Shown: piece by piece, positions 23,457-32,454 of the stretch | Position numbering within the stretch: position 1 is the first letter of the stretch | Layout: every line of letters starts with the position of its first letter | From: Bacillota bacterium | GTDB lineage: Bacteria > Bacillota > Clostridia > Lachnospirales > Bianqueaceae | NCBI GenBank assembly: GCA_017442535.1 | Contig: JAFRZL010000009.1 | Coordinates: forward strand, 1 to 50,587 | Reading direction: 5' to 3' | Length of the DNA stretch: 50,587 bases | Notes under the pieces: generated by a model | The model's input: the letters and a program-made list of their open reading frames with translations, nothing else | Database searches by the model: none | Told to the model about the DNA's origin: nothing | Program-made: the position numbers and the translations under genes

Positions 23457-24095
23457 ATGACCGAAAAGGCACGGGGAATCTACGAATCCCTTAAAGAAGC
23501 CTATCCGGATGTGCGCTGCGAGCTGAATTTCGGAACACCGCTGCAGCTGCTCACCGCGACCGTGATGAGTGCTCAGACGACGGACCGCCAGGTCAATAAG
23601 GTGACCGAACACTTTTTCCGGGATTATCCCACACTCGATGATCTGCTGACACTGTCGGTGGAGCAGATCGAGGATGAAATCCATTCGATCGGCTTCTACC
23701 ACACCAAGGCACGCAACCTGTACCTGATGTGGAGGATGATCGCGGAGCGTTATGACGGCGAGGTGCCGCGTACGATGGAGGAACTGGTAAAGCTTCCGGG
23801 GGTCGGACGCAAGACGGCCAATGTTGTGCTCTCGAATGCGTTCGGCGTGCCCGCGATCGCGGTCGATACACATGTATTCCGCGTTTCCAACCGCATCGGG
23901 CTGGCACATGCTTCGGACGTGGTCCAGACCGAGCGGCAGCTGATGGAGGTACTGGATCCCGAAATCTGGTCCATGATGCACCATCTGTTGATCTTTCACG
24001 GGAGGCGCTGCTGCCACGCGCGCCGTCCGGAATGCGGGCGCTGCCCCATTGCCGCGGCCTGTGAGCATCCGCAGGAGGAGCAGAAACAAAATTAA
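23457..24095 (+). CDS. nth: Endonuclease III (base-excision repair)
   Basis: I choose ATG 23457, 9 nt after AAAGGAG; a GTG at 23448 would be too close to the site. The 212-aa protein has the helix-hairpin-helix with catalytic Lys (LPGVGRKTANVVL), the catalytic Asp in VDTHVFRV, and a C-X6-C-X2-C-X5-C iron-sulfur cluster motif at the C-terminus (from CHARRPEC). It removes oxidised pyrimidines and cuts at abasic sites. It overlaps the frame end of ctpA only through the untaken GTG start, so it is tightly packed in the operon. Confidence 0.95.
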   Translation: MTEKARGIYESLKEAYPDVRCELNFGTPLQLLTATVMSAQTTDRQVNKVTEHFFRDYPTLDDLLTLSVEQIEDEIHSIGFYHTKARNLYLMWRMIAERYDGEVPRTMEELVKLPGVGRKTANVVLSNAFGVPAIAVDTHVFRVSNRIGLAHASDVVQTERQLMEVLDPEIWSMMHHLLIFHGRRCCHARRPECGRCPIAAACEHPQEEQKQN

Positions 24096-24137
24096 CCGGG
24101 AATTTACAGAGAATACATTTATTTTTCGCACGAAATG

Positions 24138-24146
24138 TGTTATGAT
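24138..24146 (+). promoter_or_regulatory. Extended -10 promoter element
   Basis: TGTTATGAT (TG-n-TATGAT) lies 35 bp before the start of the small membrane protein gene, with no convincing -35 box. It would mark a new transcription unit after nth. Confidence 0.4.
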
Positions 24147-24180
24147 AAAAGTGCTCTAAGTAAAACGGGAGGATTATAGA

Positions 24181-24690
24181 ATGGACAATACATTTATTGA
24201 ATGCATGGTTAAGCGGGACGATAAGACGATGCGGATCGTCAAAAAGGTGGGCTTCGGCGCACTGGCTCTGGCGGTAAACGCGGTGGCTTTTGTACTGATC
24301 CCCAACTTTTTCTCCATCGTGCTGCTGGTGACGGTTCTGCTGATCTTTTTCTTCTGGAGGCGGATCGACCGTGAATACGAATATATCTATACGGATGGCG
24401 TGATCGATATTGATGTCATCTATGGACGGTCTTCCCGCAAGAGATTGCTGAGTGCCGACGCCAAGGAGTTCCAGTTCATTTCCTGGTGCAAGGGCGGACA
24501 GTTCCGCGCACAGATGGACGCCTCTTATGACAAAACACTGGATGCCGGCAGGGGCGGCCTGAATGACGACAGCTATATTGGCGTCGTCACCTACAGAGAC
24601 AAAACCTATAAGCTGATCTTTGAGCCCGACGAGCGGATCGTCAAAGCACTGAGACGCTATATTCCCCGTAAATTTGAAGAGAAACCGTAA
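24181..24690 (+). CDS. Small two-span membrane protein (DUF6106-like)
   Basis: This 169-aa protein has GGGAGGATTATAG before its ATG. Two adjacent hydrophobic segments occupy residues 25-60 (LALAVNAVAFVLIPNFFSIV and following), and then a cytoplasmic or external domain of about 100 residues starts with EYEYIYTDGVIDIDVIYGRS. This pattern is common in clostridial genomes and I believe it is the DUF6106 group; no function is known. The enolase-superfamily gene starts 24 bp later, but a functional link is not evident. Confidence 0.7.
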   Translation: MDNTFIECMVKRDDKTMRIVKKVGFGALALAVNAVAFVLIPNFFSIVLLVTVLLIFFFWRRIDREYEYIYTDGVIDIDVIYGRSSRKRLLSADAKEFQFISWCKGGQFRAQMDASYDKTLDAGRGGLNDDSYIGVVTYRDKTYKLIFEPDERIVKALRRYIPRKFEEKP

Positions 24691-24714
24691 CCGGAATAAT
24701 CAGGAGGTCCGACG

Positions 24715-25977
24715 ATGAAGATTACAGACATCAAAATCATTCAGTTCAAGAGCCATTCATGTACCAAAGCGGATCATATCGGGCACCAGCATCCCTGTAT
24801 GCCGAGGCCTTCCAATGTATCGCTCCTGGCAATCGAGACCGATGCGGGTGTAACGGGTTATCACCTGTCCTCTGAGGTGATTTACAATGTGAAACCCGGC
24901 GTGGTGATCCCTGAGACGGCGATCAGCCAGTCTCTGAAGGATCTGCCGCCCGTGGCGCTGCAGAATACGACCAATGCCGCCCACAATATCATTCTGAACA
25001 AGATCCGGCCTGTGATCGTGGGCGAGAATCCTTTTGAGCGTGAGAAGATCTTCCACATGCTGTACAAGATGCAGCGCAGCAATAATAACGCGGGTCTGAC
25101 CGATAGTATTCTCAGCAGAATCGACTGTGCGCTCTGGGATCTCTTCGGACGCTACTGCGGCCTGCCGGTCTATCAGCTGATGGGCGGGCACCGCAAGCAA
25201 GTCAGCGCCTATGCCAGCACCATGGTGGGCGACCACTTTCCCGGCGGACTCAGCAGTCCCGAGGACTATGCCGCATTCGCAAAGCAGTGTGTCGAGGAGG
25301 GCTACCGTGCCGTCAAGCTGCACACCTGGGCGGATGACGACTGGTCGGGCGATCATGTGATCGGCCACCCCGATGTGGATCTGGATATCGCCTGCTGCAA
25401 GGCTGTCCGCGAGGCTGTCGGCCCCGATATCGAGCTGATGGTGGATTGCTTCCACTACTATGACCGGTATGACGCGCTTAAGCTCGGCCGCGCACTCCAG
25501 GACCTTGATTATCTGTGGTACGAGGAGCCCATGGAGGAGTACAATGTCGAAGCCTATAAGTGGCTTAAATCCAAGCTGGACATCATGATCATCGGACCCG
25601 AGGTCGCCAAGGGCAAGTACTGGACCCGCGCGGAGTGGATGGCCAATCATATCTGCGACATTTCCCGCGCCGGTGTGGGCGACATGGGCGGCATCACGCC
25701 TGTGCTGAAGACCATTCATACCTGCGAATCCTTTGGCGTACCGCTGGAGATTCACGGCAAGGGTGCCGCGAGCCTGCACCTGATGGCGGCGATGATGGTT
25801 CCCGGACGCTATTACGAACGCGGCATGCTGCACCCGTTCCTGGAATACGATGCGCTGCCGCCGTGGCTGAACACCCCTGTGGATCAGATGGACAGCCAGG
25901 GCTATGTCGCCGTCCCGCAGCTTCCGGGACTGGGCTACGACTTCAACTGGGATTATATCAACGAAAACCGCGTATAA
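24715..25977 (+). CDS. Enolase-superfamily (mandelate racemase-like) sugar-acid dehydratase or isomerase
   Basis: This 420-aa protein has AGGAGG before its ATG. The capping domain is seen in the first 130 residues. The barrel carries KLHTW (general base Lys with His in the K-x-H arrangement), metal ligands Asp in MVDCFHYYD, Glu in WYEEPMEEYN and Glu in GPEVAKG, and a late His in LEIHGKG. Such enzymes abstract the proton alpha to a carboxylate of aldonic or aldaric acids. The exact substrate cannot be read from sequence. It fits the sugar-acid theme of the operon at 12.5-17.6 kb. Confidence 0.8.
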   Translation: MKITDIKIIQFKSHSCTKADHIGHQHPCMPRPSNVSLLAIETDAGVTGYHLSSEVIYNVKPGVVIPETAISQSLKDLPPVALQNTTNAAHNIILNKIRPVIVGENPFEREKIFHMLYKMQRSNNNAGLTDSILSRIDCALWDLFGRYCGLPVYQLMGGHRKQVSAYASTMVGDHFPGGLSSPEDYAAFAKQCVEEGYRAVKLHTWADDDWSGDHVIGHPDVDLDIACCKAVREAVGPDIELMVDCFHYYDRYDALKLGRALQDLDYLWYEEPMEEYNVEAYKWLKSKLDIMIIGPEVAKGKYWTRAEWMANHICDISRAGVGDMGGITPVLKTIHTCESFGVPLEIHGKGAASLHLMAAMMVPGRYYERGMLHPFLEYDALPPWLNTPVDQMDSQGYVAVPQLPGLGYDFNWDYINENRV

Positions 25978-26052
25978 GGCGGCTTTTCCGCACGTTGATC
26001 CCGCTTGACAATCTAAGCAAATCGGTCTATCATAGAATAGACCTGTCTGATG

Positions 26053-26078
26053 GGCCTGCCCGGCAGAACGGGCAGGCC
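26053..26078 (+). terminator. Strong GC hairpin between the dehydratase and MATE genes
   Basis: GGCCTGCCCG and CGGGCAGGCC form a perfect 10-bp stem with a 6-nt loop, followed by TCTTATAT rather than a pure T run. It is probably a terminator. Confidence 0.6.
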
Positions 26079-26105
26079 TCTTATATATAAAAAGGGGGGA
26101 TTTGG

Positions 26106-27500
26106 ATGGCAGAGCGAAGTGATTTCAGTCAGGGAAGCGTCCGCAGCAATATCATGCGCCTCGCGATTCCCATGACGCTCGCGCAGCTGATCCATCTGTT
26201 ATACAATATTATAGACAGAATGTTTATCGGGCATCTGCCGGAGGACGCGACGCTGGCGCTCACGGGGCTGGGGCTGACGTTTCCGATCATTACGATGATC
26301 ACAGCCTTTTCCAATTTATTCAGTCACGGCGGGGCGCCCCTGTTCTCGATCGCGAGAGGGCAGGGAAACCGGGATAAAGCCGAGGCACTGCAGACCACTT
26401 CGTTTACGACGCTGCTCGCGATCGGCATTATTCTCACCGTGGTTTTCTTTATCATCAAGAAGCCCGTTCTGTATCTGTTCGGGGCGAGCGACCGGTCCTT
26501 CCCCTTTGCGGATCAGTATCTCTCCATCTATCTGCTCGGCAGCCCCATGGTGATGATCAGCCTGGGCATGAACAGCTTTATCAATGCACAGGGGTTCGGC
26601 CGGCTGGGAATGATGACGGTAGCCATAGGCGCGATTCTGAATATCATTCTTGACCCGATTTTCATCTATGTATTCCATATGGGTGTCCGTGGCGCGGCGC
26701 TTGCCACGGTGATCAGCCAGACCGTATCGGCACTCTGGGTCGTGCATACCATGACTTCCCCGCGCATGGTCATTCCGCTCTCTCTGAAGAAGCTGGGGAT
26801 CAACTGGAAGCTGCTGGGCGAGATCCTGCCGCTCGGACTCTCCGGCTTTGTGATGGCTGTCACCAACAGCCTGGTGCAGATCTTCTGCAATTCGACACTG
26901 CAGCAGTTCGGCGGCGACATGTACATCGGTATAATGACGGTTATCGCGTCGATCCGGGAAGTCGCTCAAATGCCCGTATCCGGTATCACAAGCGCGGCCC
27001 AGCCCGTCATCGGCTACAATTACGGTGCCAAAAGCTACAGCCGCGTTAAAGAGGGCATCAAATTCATGACTTCGGTGGGTATCGGCTATATGACAGCTAT
27101 CTGGGTGCTGATGCTGGTCTTCCCGAGGTTCTTTATCAGCCTGTTCAATAACGATCCCGAGCTGGTGGAAAAAGGCGTTCAATCCATGACCATCTATTTC
27201 TTCGGGTTCTTTATGCAGAGCCTGCAGCAGACGGGGCAGGCCGTCTTTGTGGCACTGGGACGTTCCAAAAACGCGATCTTTTTCTCCATCTTCCGTAAAG
27301 TCATTATTGTCGTCCCCCTGACGCTGCTGCTGCCGCACATTGCCGGGCTGGGAGTGAACGGTGTCTTTCTGGCGGAACCGATTTCCAACTGGCTGGGCGG
27401 CCTGGCCTGCTTTACCACCATGATGCTGACGGTCTGGCGAAGACTCCCCGCCGATGGGGCCGAAATGCCTTTGCATAAACGAAAAGGAGCGATACGATGA
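26106..27500 (+). CDS. MATE-family multidrug/metabolite efflux transporter
   Basis: This 464-aa protein with about twelve membrane spans starts behind GGGGGGATTTGG. Family marks are IMRLAIPMTLAQLIHLLYNI and IDRMFIGHL in span 1, then NSFINAQGFGR, ILNIILDPIFIYVF, and in the second half GITSAAQPVIGYNYGAK. MATE proteins export cationic drugs or metabolites using sodium or proton gradients. Its last codons overlap the start of the GH31 gene (ATGA), so the two are co-translated, and the exported compound may relate to glycoside breakdown. Confidence 0.9.
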   Translation: MAERSDFSQGSVRSNIMRLAIPMTLAQLIHLLYNIIDRMFIGHLPEDATLALTGLGLTFPIITMITAFSNLFSHGGAPLFSIARGQGNRDKAEALQTTSFTTLLAIGIILTVVFFIIKKPVLYLFGASDRSFPFADQYLSIYLLGSPMVMISLGMNSFINAQGFGRLGMMTVAIGAILNIILDPIFIYVFHMGVRGAALATVISQTVSALWVVHTMTSPRMVIPLSLKKLGINWKLLGEILPLGLSGFVMAVTNSLVQIFCNSTLQQFGGDMYIGIMTVIASIREVAQMPVSGITSAAQPVIGYNYGAKSYSRVKEGIKFMTSVGIGYMTAIWVLMLVFPRFFISLFNNDPELVEKGVQSMTIYFFGFFMQSLQQTGQAVFVALGRSKNAIFFSIFRKVIIVVPLTLLLPHIAGLGVNGVFLAEPISNWLGGLACFTTMMLTVWRRLPADGAEMPLHKRKGAIR

Positions 27501-29764
27501 AATTTAAAAACGGTTATTGGCTGATGCGCGAGGGTGTTGCCGAACTGGCTGCCACGCAGGTGTGTGATTACCATTTCGGGGACGGCGTCCTCACGCTTTA
27601 CTGTGCGGTCCGTCCCGTGGAGGCCCGCAATGCGACGGTGAACGCGCCGCTCCTGACGGTCCGCATGGAAGCGGCCGGCCGGGACACACTGATGGTACAT
27701 GCATTTCACCATATGGCGCTGCGGGATCCGAGACCCGAATTCAGCCACAGCCCTGCTGAGCAGGCCGCGGAGCTGACGGAGCGGGAGAACAGGCTGATCC
27801 TGACCGCCGGGACACTCCGCGCCGAAATAAGCCTCAAACCCTTCCGCATCCGTTATTACGAAGGCTCACGGCTGCTCACCGAATCCGAGGGGCGCAGTCT
27901 TGCCTATGTCACCCTTCCGGATGGCAAAGCCCGTATGAAGGAAGAGCTCTCGCTTGGCGTGGACGAGAATATCTACGGCCTTGGCGAGCGGTTCACCGCC
28001 TTTGTCAAAAACGGGCAGAGCGTGGATCTGATCAACGAGGACGGAGGCACCGCGAGCGAACAGACCTACAAAAACATCCCCTTTTACCTGTCGAGTGCCG
28101 GCTACGGCGTCTGGATCGACACACCCGCCCCGGTCTCGGTGGAAGTCGCCTCCGAAAAAGTCGAGCGCGTGCAGTTCTCCGTCGAGGGGGAAGAGATCCG
28201 CTACTGCCTGATCGGGAGTGGCTGCGAAAGCAACCCGTATAAAGGCGTTCTGGCCCGCTACACGGCACTCACCGGCGCTGCCGCCCTGCCGCCGCGCTGG
28301 TCCTTCGGGCTCTGGCTCTCGACCTCTTTTGTGACCGATTATGATGAGCAGACGGTGATGTCCATGCTGGACGGGATGGAGTCGTACGGGATCCCGGTCG
28401 AGGTCTTTCACTATGACTGCTGCTGGATGAAGGAGTTCGAGTGGTGTAATTTCACCTGGCGGGATGACTGCTTCCCCGATCCCGAAGGGATGCTCAGGAG
28501 GATCCATGAGAGGGGGATCCGCGTCTGCGTCTGGATCAATCCCTATATCGCGCAGAAATCCCCTCTTTTCCGCGAAGCGGGAGAGGCCGACTATCTGCTG
28601 AAACGCCCTGACGGAAGCATCTGGCAGACCGATTTGTGGCAGGCGGGCATGGGGATCGTGGACTTCACCAATCCGGAGGCCCGCAAGTGGTACCGGGACA
28701 AGCTCCGCACCCTGCTTGACATGGGCGTGGACTGCTTTAAGACGGATTTCGGCGAGAGGATCCCGATCAGGGACGCTGCCTGGTTCGACGGCTCCGACCC
28801 GCTGCGGATGCATAATATGTATACGCTGTACTACAATCAGACGGTCTATGAACTTCTGCGGGAAGTGAAAGGTGAAGAGGACGCGGTTGTTTTCGCACGC
28901 TCCGCGACGACCGGGAGCCAATGCTATCCGGTGCACTGGGGCGGTGATTCGGAGAGCTCGTACCGGTCCATGGCCGAATCCCTGCGCGGCGGCCTGTCGC
29001 TGATGCTCTCGGGCCTGGCTTTCTGGAGTCACGATATCGGTGGATTTGAGGACGACGCCTGCAACCCCGATCTGTACCGCCGCTGGACGCAGTTCGGACT
29101 GCTGTCCACCCACAGCCGGTACCATTCCAGCCGCCGCTACAAAGCCCCCTGGCTCTACGGCGAGGAAGCCGTGCGGGTTAGCCGGGAATTCACCGCGCTG
29201 AAGCTTTCGCTCATGCCCTATCTGTGGGCGCAGACGGTGGAATCCGTGCGAAGCGGCCTGCCGCTGATGCGGCCGATGCTGCTGGAATTCCCCGCAGACG
29301 AGATGTGCCGGTATCTTGACAAACAATATATGCTGGGCGAAAGCCTCCTGGTGGCTCCGATTTTCAATGAGGAAGGGCTGGCCCACTACTATCTGCCCCA
29401 GGGGACCTGGACGCATCTGCTGAGCGGTAAGCCCTATATCGGCGGCCAGTGGTATACCGAAACCTATGACGCGTACAGTCTGCCCGTCTTTGTCCGCGGA
29501 GGGAGTGTGATCATCCGCGGACGGTCCGATGGCAGCGCGGATTATGACGACCGCCTCGGAGCCAGGATCTGCCTCTATGACATCCCGCTCGAGGGGCTTG
29601 AGGCCAGGTGCTACGACCGCGGCGGCCGCGAGATCGCATCGGTAAAGGCTTACTGCGATGAGGAAGCACTGCATGTCGTCGCACACGGTTTCGATGAAGA
29701 TACCCGTGTCGTCCTGGATGGTGTGGAATATCCGCTCAGAGGCGGTGTGCTGGCACTGGTGTAG
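27497..29764 (+). CDS. GH31 alpha-glycosidase, probably alpha-xylosidase
   Basis: This 755-aa protein starts at ATG 27497, with AAAGGAG inside the end of the MATE gene. The N-terminal beta domain includes YGLGERFTAFVKNGQ. The barrel has the nucleophile D417 in CFKTDFGE and acid/base D484 in HWGGDSESS; the KTDFGE form and the position (D416/D482 in E. coli YicI) favour alpha-xylosidase. There is no signal peptide, so it acts on imported xyloside oligomers. The C-terminal beta domains are complete. Confidence 0.88.
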   Translation: MKFKNGYWLMREGVAELAATQVCDYHFGDGVLTLYCAVRPVEARNATVNAPLLTVRMEAAGRDTLMVHAFHHMALRDPRPEFSHSPAEQAAELTERENRLILTAGTLRAEISLKPFRIRYYEGSRLLTESEGRSLAYVTLPDGKARMKEELSLGVDENIYGLGERFTAFVKNGQSVDLINEDGGTASEQTYKNIPFYLSSAGYGVWIDTPAPVSVEVASEKVERVQFSVEGEEIRYCLIGSGCESNPYKGVLARYTALTGAAALPPRWSFGLWLSTSFVTDYDEQTVMSMLDGMESYGIPVEVFHYDCCWMKEFEWCNFTWRDDCFPDPEGMLRRIHERGIRVCVWINPYIAQKSPLFREAGEADYLLKRPDGSIWQTDLWQAGMGIVDFTNPEARKWYRDKLRTLLDMGVDCFKTDFGERIPIRDAAWFDGSDPLRMHNMYTLYYNQTVYELLREVKGEEDAVVFARSATTGSQCYPVHWGGDSESSYRSMAESLRGGLSLMLSGLAFWSHDIGGFEDDACNPDLYRRWTQFGLLSTHSRYHSSRRYKAPWLYGEEAVRVSREFTALKLSLMPYLWAQTVESVRSGLPLMRPMLLEFPADEMCRYLDKQYMLGESLLVAPIFNEEGLAHYYLPQGTWTHLLSGKPYIGGQWYTETYDAYSLPVFVRGGSVIIRGRSDGSADYDDRLGARICLYDIPLEGLEARCYDRGGREIASVKAYCDEEALHVVAHGFDEDTRVVLDGVEYPLRGGVLALV

Positions 29765-29781
29765 AATTTACCGGATTGACA

Positions 29782-29814
29782 AAAAGAATTCGCTGATTCT
29801 TAACAAATTCTTTT
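29782..29814. repeat. Inverted repeat overlapping a promoter
   Basis: AAAAGAATT (29782-29790) and AATTCTTTT (29806-29814) are perfect complements and run into the -35 box at 29813. It may act as terminator for the GH31 gene or as operator for the next one. Confidence 0.45.
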
Positions 29815-29841
29815 GACTTGACGTAAAAAGTATGTTATAAT
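29813..29841 (+). promoter_or_regulatory. Sigma-A promoter
   Basis: TTGACT (29813-29818), a 17-bp spacer and TATAAT (29836-29841) lie about 55 bp before the gene at 29897. Confidence 0.75.
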
Positions 29842-29896
29842 CTTCTTTGTTGGTTAAAACCCCCATAATTATCATACAGAAAGCGAGTGTAATAAC

Positions 29897-30316
29897 ATGG
29901 CTGCCAAACTGCAAATCGAATTCCAGGTATCAAAGTCCGACATTCCGCTGCTGATCTCCGATCGGCTGTCCTCCCTGCTTAAGAGCAAGAGCGATCAGAT
30001 TCCTCCGGCATATGCCTGCAACAAGGAAAAGCTGGTCTTCATCATCTTTGAGAAGGCTGATAAGAAGCTCAAAGAGTATATCTCCAGTCTGGACCCTGAC
30101 AAGACCGCCAATATCGCTTATATCTCCGTTTTCGGCAAGGACACGGATGTGCTGGCTGACATCAGCCGCGGCCTGGGCGTCAATGTAGTTGAGCCCTATA
30201 ATGTAGGCGTTAAGAAGGGCTTCTTCGGCTCCAAGCTGACTGAGGAAGAACTGAACGGCGCGATCGAATATGCCAAGAAGACCGCTGAGGGCCTGTTCGA
30301 GAGCCTGCATCTGTAA
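29897..30316 (+). CDS. Small cytoplasmic protein, perhaps flavodoxin-fold
   Basis: This 139-aa protein has its own strong promoter but only a weak ribosome site (GAAAGCGAG). The alternation of strands and helices (KLVFIIFEKADKKLKEYI, then NIAYISVFGKDTDVLADI) suggests a Rossmann- or flavodoxin-like fold. The phosphate-binding loop of true flavodoxins is not visible. It has no signal peptide or span. A terminator follows, so it is a one-gene unit. Function is not recognised. Confidence 0.65.
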   Translation: MAAKLQIEFQVSKSDIPLLISDRLSSLLKSKSDQIPPAYACNKEKLVFIIFEKADKKLKEYISSLDPDKTANIAYISVFGKDTDVLADISRGLGVNVVEPYNVGVKKGFFGSKLTEEELNGAIEYAKKTAEGLFESLHL

Positions 30317-30332
30317 TTTGTGATAACCCGTA

Positions 30333-30366
30333 AGATCCTGCCCGCGCGGCAGGATCTTTCTGTTTA
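30333..30366 (+). terminator. Intrinsic terminator
   Basis: AGATCCTGCC and GGCAGGATCT form a perfect 10-bp stem with a 5-nt loop, followed by TTCTGTTT. Confidence 0.8.
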
Positions 30367-30398
30367 ACGGCATGTTCACGCGGAGAGGAGGCGGAGTC

Positions 30399-31214
30399 AT
30401 GAAGAAATGGATACGGTTTATCCTGATCCTGGTGGCCGTGGCGGCCATGATCGCGGCCCCTCCTTTTGCGATGCTCCGGAGCATGGCGATAATGAGCGTT
30501 TATTCCTCGACTTTCCGCGCAGGCAGTATCGAGTCGGAGCGGGGCTTCCGTGTCAGCATCCCGGCGGGGGTTAAGGCGCTCGCAAACGGGTGGTATCCGC
30601 TGATGCTTTTCTACGACACAAGTGACGAGTATGCCTGGCAGACCGGAACCCAAACCTCTCTCAATATCTATTACAGCTTCGCCTCTTTCGACCCGCTCAG
30701 GGGCTGCTCAAGGCTTTATGACCCGGATTCGCCTTATTACATGGCCTTCTACGGAGCTTACGTGGTCTCCGGGGAAGAGACCGGGATGGACGCAACCGGC
30801 CATCCGGTGCCGGAAGAGGTCGTCAAAATCATGCGTTTCGACCTGTTTGAACTGGTGCTCGACGATTTCGGCCTGAGAGAGGATCAGCGCGTTTTCGAAT
30901 GGGACCTGACCGGTACCGAGGAGCTCGCAGAGTGGGGCGGCATGAGCAAAGTGACAAGGATGGATGCGGTGATTACCATGAACGGGCCCGCTCATGAGGG
31001 CATGCCCGGCGTCCTCTCGTACCTGCAGTACGGTTATCCGCTGTATCCCGCGCCCAAGCCGCTTGCCCCTGCCACATTCTACGGCAGGCTTTACGGCCAC
31101 TACTTGGAAGATAAAGGGGTCAGCGTGTACTTCTATATCCTGGCGGCGGACCCGGACGTTGTCGAAGCCTGCGACCGCAAACTGCTCTCCGCAAGCCGCG
31201 TCCGGACGGATTAG
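30399..31214 (+). CDS. Membrane-anchored protein of unknown family
   Basis: I choose ATG 30399 behind GAGAGGAGG; an ATG at 30372 lacks a site. The product is about 271 aa with one N-terminal span (FILILVAVAAMIAAPPFAML) and the rest probably outside. Features include SERGFRVSIPAGVKALANGW and many Tyr/Asp-rich turns, but no catalytic motif I recognise. It stands alone between two terminator-like structures. A surface or secreted role is inferred. Confidence 0.65.
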   Translation: MKKWIRFILILVAVAAMIAAPPFAMLRSMAIMSVYSSTFRAGSIESERGFRVSIPAGVKALANGWYPLMLFYDTSDEYAWQTGTQTSLNIYYSFASFDPLRGCSRLYDPDSPYYMAFYGAYVVSGEETGMDATGHPVPEEVVKIMRFDLFELVLDDFGLREDQRVFEWDLTGTEELAEWGGMSKVTRMDAVITMNGPAHEGMPGVLSYLQYGYPLYPAPKPLAPATFYGRLYGHYLEDKGVSVYFYILAADPDVVEACDRKLLSASRVRTD

Positions 31215-31279
31215 CGAGGCCTTGCGGTGCCGGCATCATGGGAGAATCCCTCACAGCGATTATTTTATCAAATGGGGGA

Positions 31280-31308
31280 TTGATTTTTTTGCCCTTTTAG
31301 AGTATGAT
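31280..31308 (+). promoter_or_regulatory. Sigma-A promoter for ddl
   Basis: TTGATT (31280-31285), a 17-bp spacer and TATGAT (31303-31308) lie about 75 bp before ddl. The T run 31284-31290 also follows a weak GGGATT stem that may end the previous transcript. Confidence 0.6.
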
Positions 31309-31383
31309 AGATAAGCTGGCAACTAGGTTGCCGAAAGAGTCCGGTCCGGGGGGCCGGGCAGATGGAAGGAGTTTTCTTACGTA

Positions 31384-32454
31384 ATGCAATCTGTGATTCT
31401 GCTGTTTGGCGGCGTTTCTTCTGAGCACGTGATCTCGTGCAAATCCGCGCAGACATTTATGACAGCCCTGCTGGCTGATGATTATACGGTTTATCCGGTC
31501 TATATCGACCGTTCCGGACGGTGGTTTCTGTACGAGGGGGATGTGAATGACCTGGCTCATGCGCCCTGGTGTGAATACGCGGTACAGGTCAGTGTGATCC
31601 CCGGAGGCGGCCGCGAGTCTTTTGTGGCGCAGGCCGAGGACGGCCCGCTGACGCTTGAGGCCGATGTGGTGATCCCCGTGCTGCACGGGCTTAACGGTGA
31701 GGACGGTACCGTCCAGGGGCTGCTGGAACTGGCCCGTATCCCCTATGTGGGCTGCGGCGTGCTGGCCTCCGCCGTCTCGATGGATAAAGTCTTTACCAAG
31801 CTGATCGTTAAGGACCTGGGTATTCCCCAGGCAGAATATGTGGATCTGACCAGACGGGATATCCAGCGTGATCCGTCCGGCTGTGCGGACAGAGTGGAGG
31901 CTAAGCTCGCCTATCCTGTGTTTGTCAAGCCTTCGCGCGCGGGTTCGTCCGTCGGCGTATCTCAGGCGGCCAACCGTGACGAGCTTTTTACCGCTCTGCA
32001 GACGGCTTCTAAGGAGGACCGCCGCGTGCTGGTCGAGGAGACGATAGTCGGACGTGAAGTGGAGTGCGCCGTCCTCGGCGACTGGGATGCCGAAGCCAGC
32101 CTGGTGGGAGAGATCCTTGCCGCGGACACTTTCTACAGCTTCGATGCCAAATATGTAAATGCCGCGTCCCGCACGGTCGTTCCGGCCGAGATGGATGTAC
32201 AGACCCGTGAGCAGATCCGCGAATATGCCAAAGCGATCTTTCACGGTGTGGACGGCTGGGGCCTGGCCCGGGTGGATTTCTTCATCCGCGAGAGCGACGG
32301 CCGTGTGATCTTCAATGAAATCAATACCTTCCCCGGGTTTACGTCCATCAGCATGTGGCCCATGCTCTGGAAGGAGCGGGGACTGGAGCTGCATGAGCAG
32401 GTCGCGAGGCTCGTGCAGAGCGCAATGGAAAGGGAAATATCTTATGGATCATGA
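31384..32454 (+). CDS. ddl: D-alanine--D-alanine ligase
   Basis: This 356-aa ATP-grasp enzyme joins two D-Ala for peptidoglycan precursors. GGAAGGAG lies 12 nt before ATG, rather far. Motifs are LFGGVSSEHVISCKSAQ at the N-terminus, VLHGLNGEDGTVQG, PVFVKPSRAGSSVGV, and FNEINTFPGFTSISMWP. The omega-loop region reads TFYSFDAKY, the form of D-Ala-D-Ala ligases rather than the D-lactate ligases of VanA type. The DUF1934 gene overlaps its end by 11 bp. Confidence 0.93.
   Translation: MQSVILLFGGVSSEHVISCKSAQTFMTALLADDYTVYPVYIDRSGRWFLYEGDVNDLAHAPWCEYAVQVSVIPGGGRESFVAQAEDGPLTLEADVVIPVLHGLNGEDGTVQGLLELARIPYVGCGVLASAVSMDKVFTKLIVKDLGIPQAEYVDLTRRDIQRDPSGCADRVEAKLAYPVFVKPSRAGSSVGVSQAANRDELFTALQTASKEDRRVLVEETIVGREVECAVLGDWDAEASLVGEILAADTFYSFDAKYVNAASRTVVPAEMDVQTREQIREYAKAIFHGVDGWGLARVDFFIRESDGRVIFNEINTFPGFTSISMWPMLWKERGLELHEQVARLVQSAMEREISYGS

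Noticed and set aside
31297..32394. Minus-strand open frame of 365 codons
   Set aside because: It is opposite ddl and lacks any start signal or recognisable motif.
31384..32454. Vancomycin-resistance type (D-Ala-D-lactate) ligase
   Set aside because: The omega-loop region FYSFDAKY is of the D-Ala-D-Ala form, and no vanH- or vanX-like genes are nearby.
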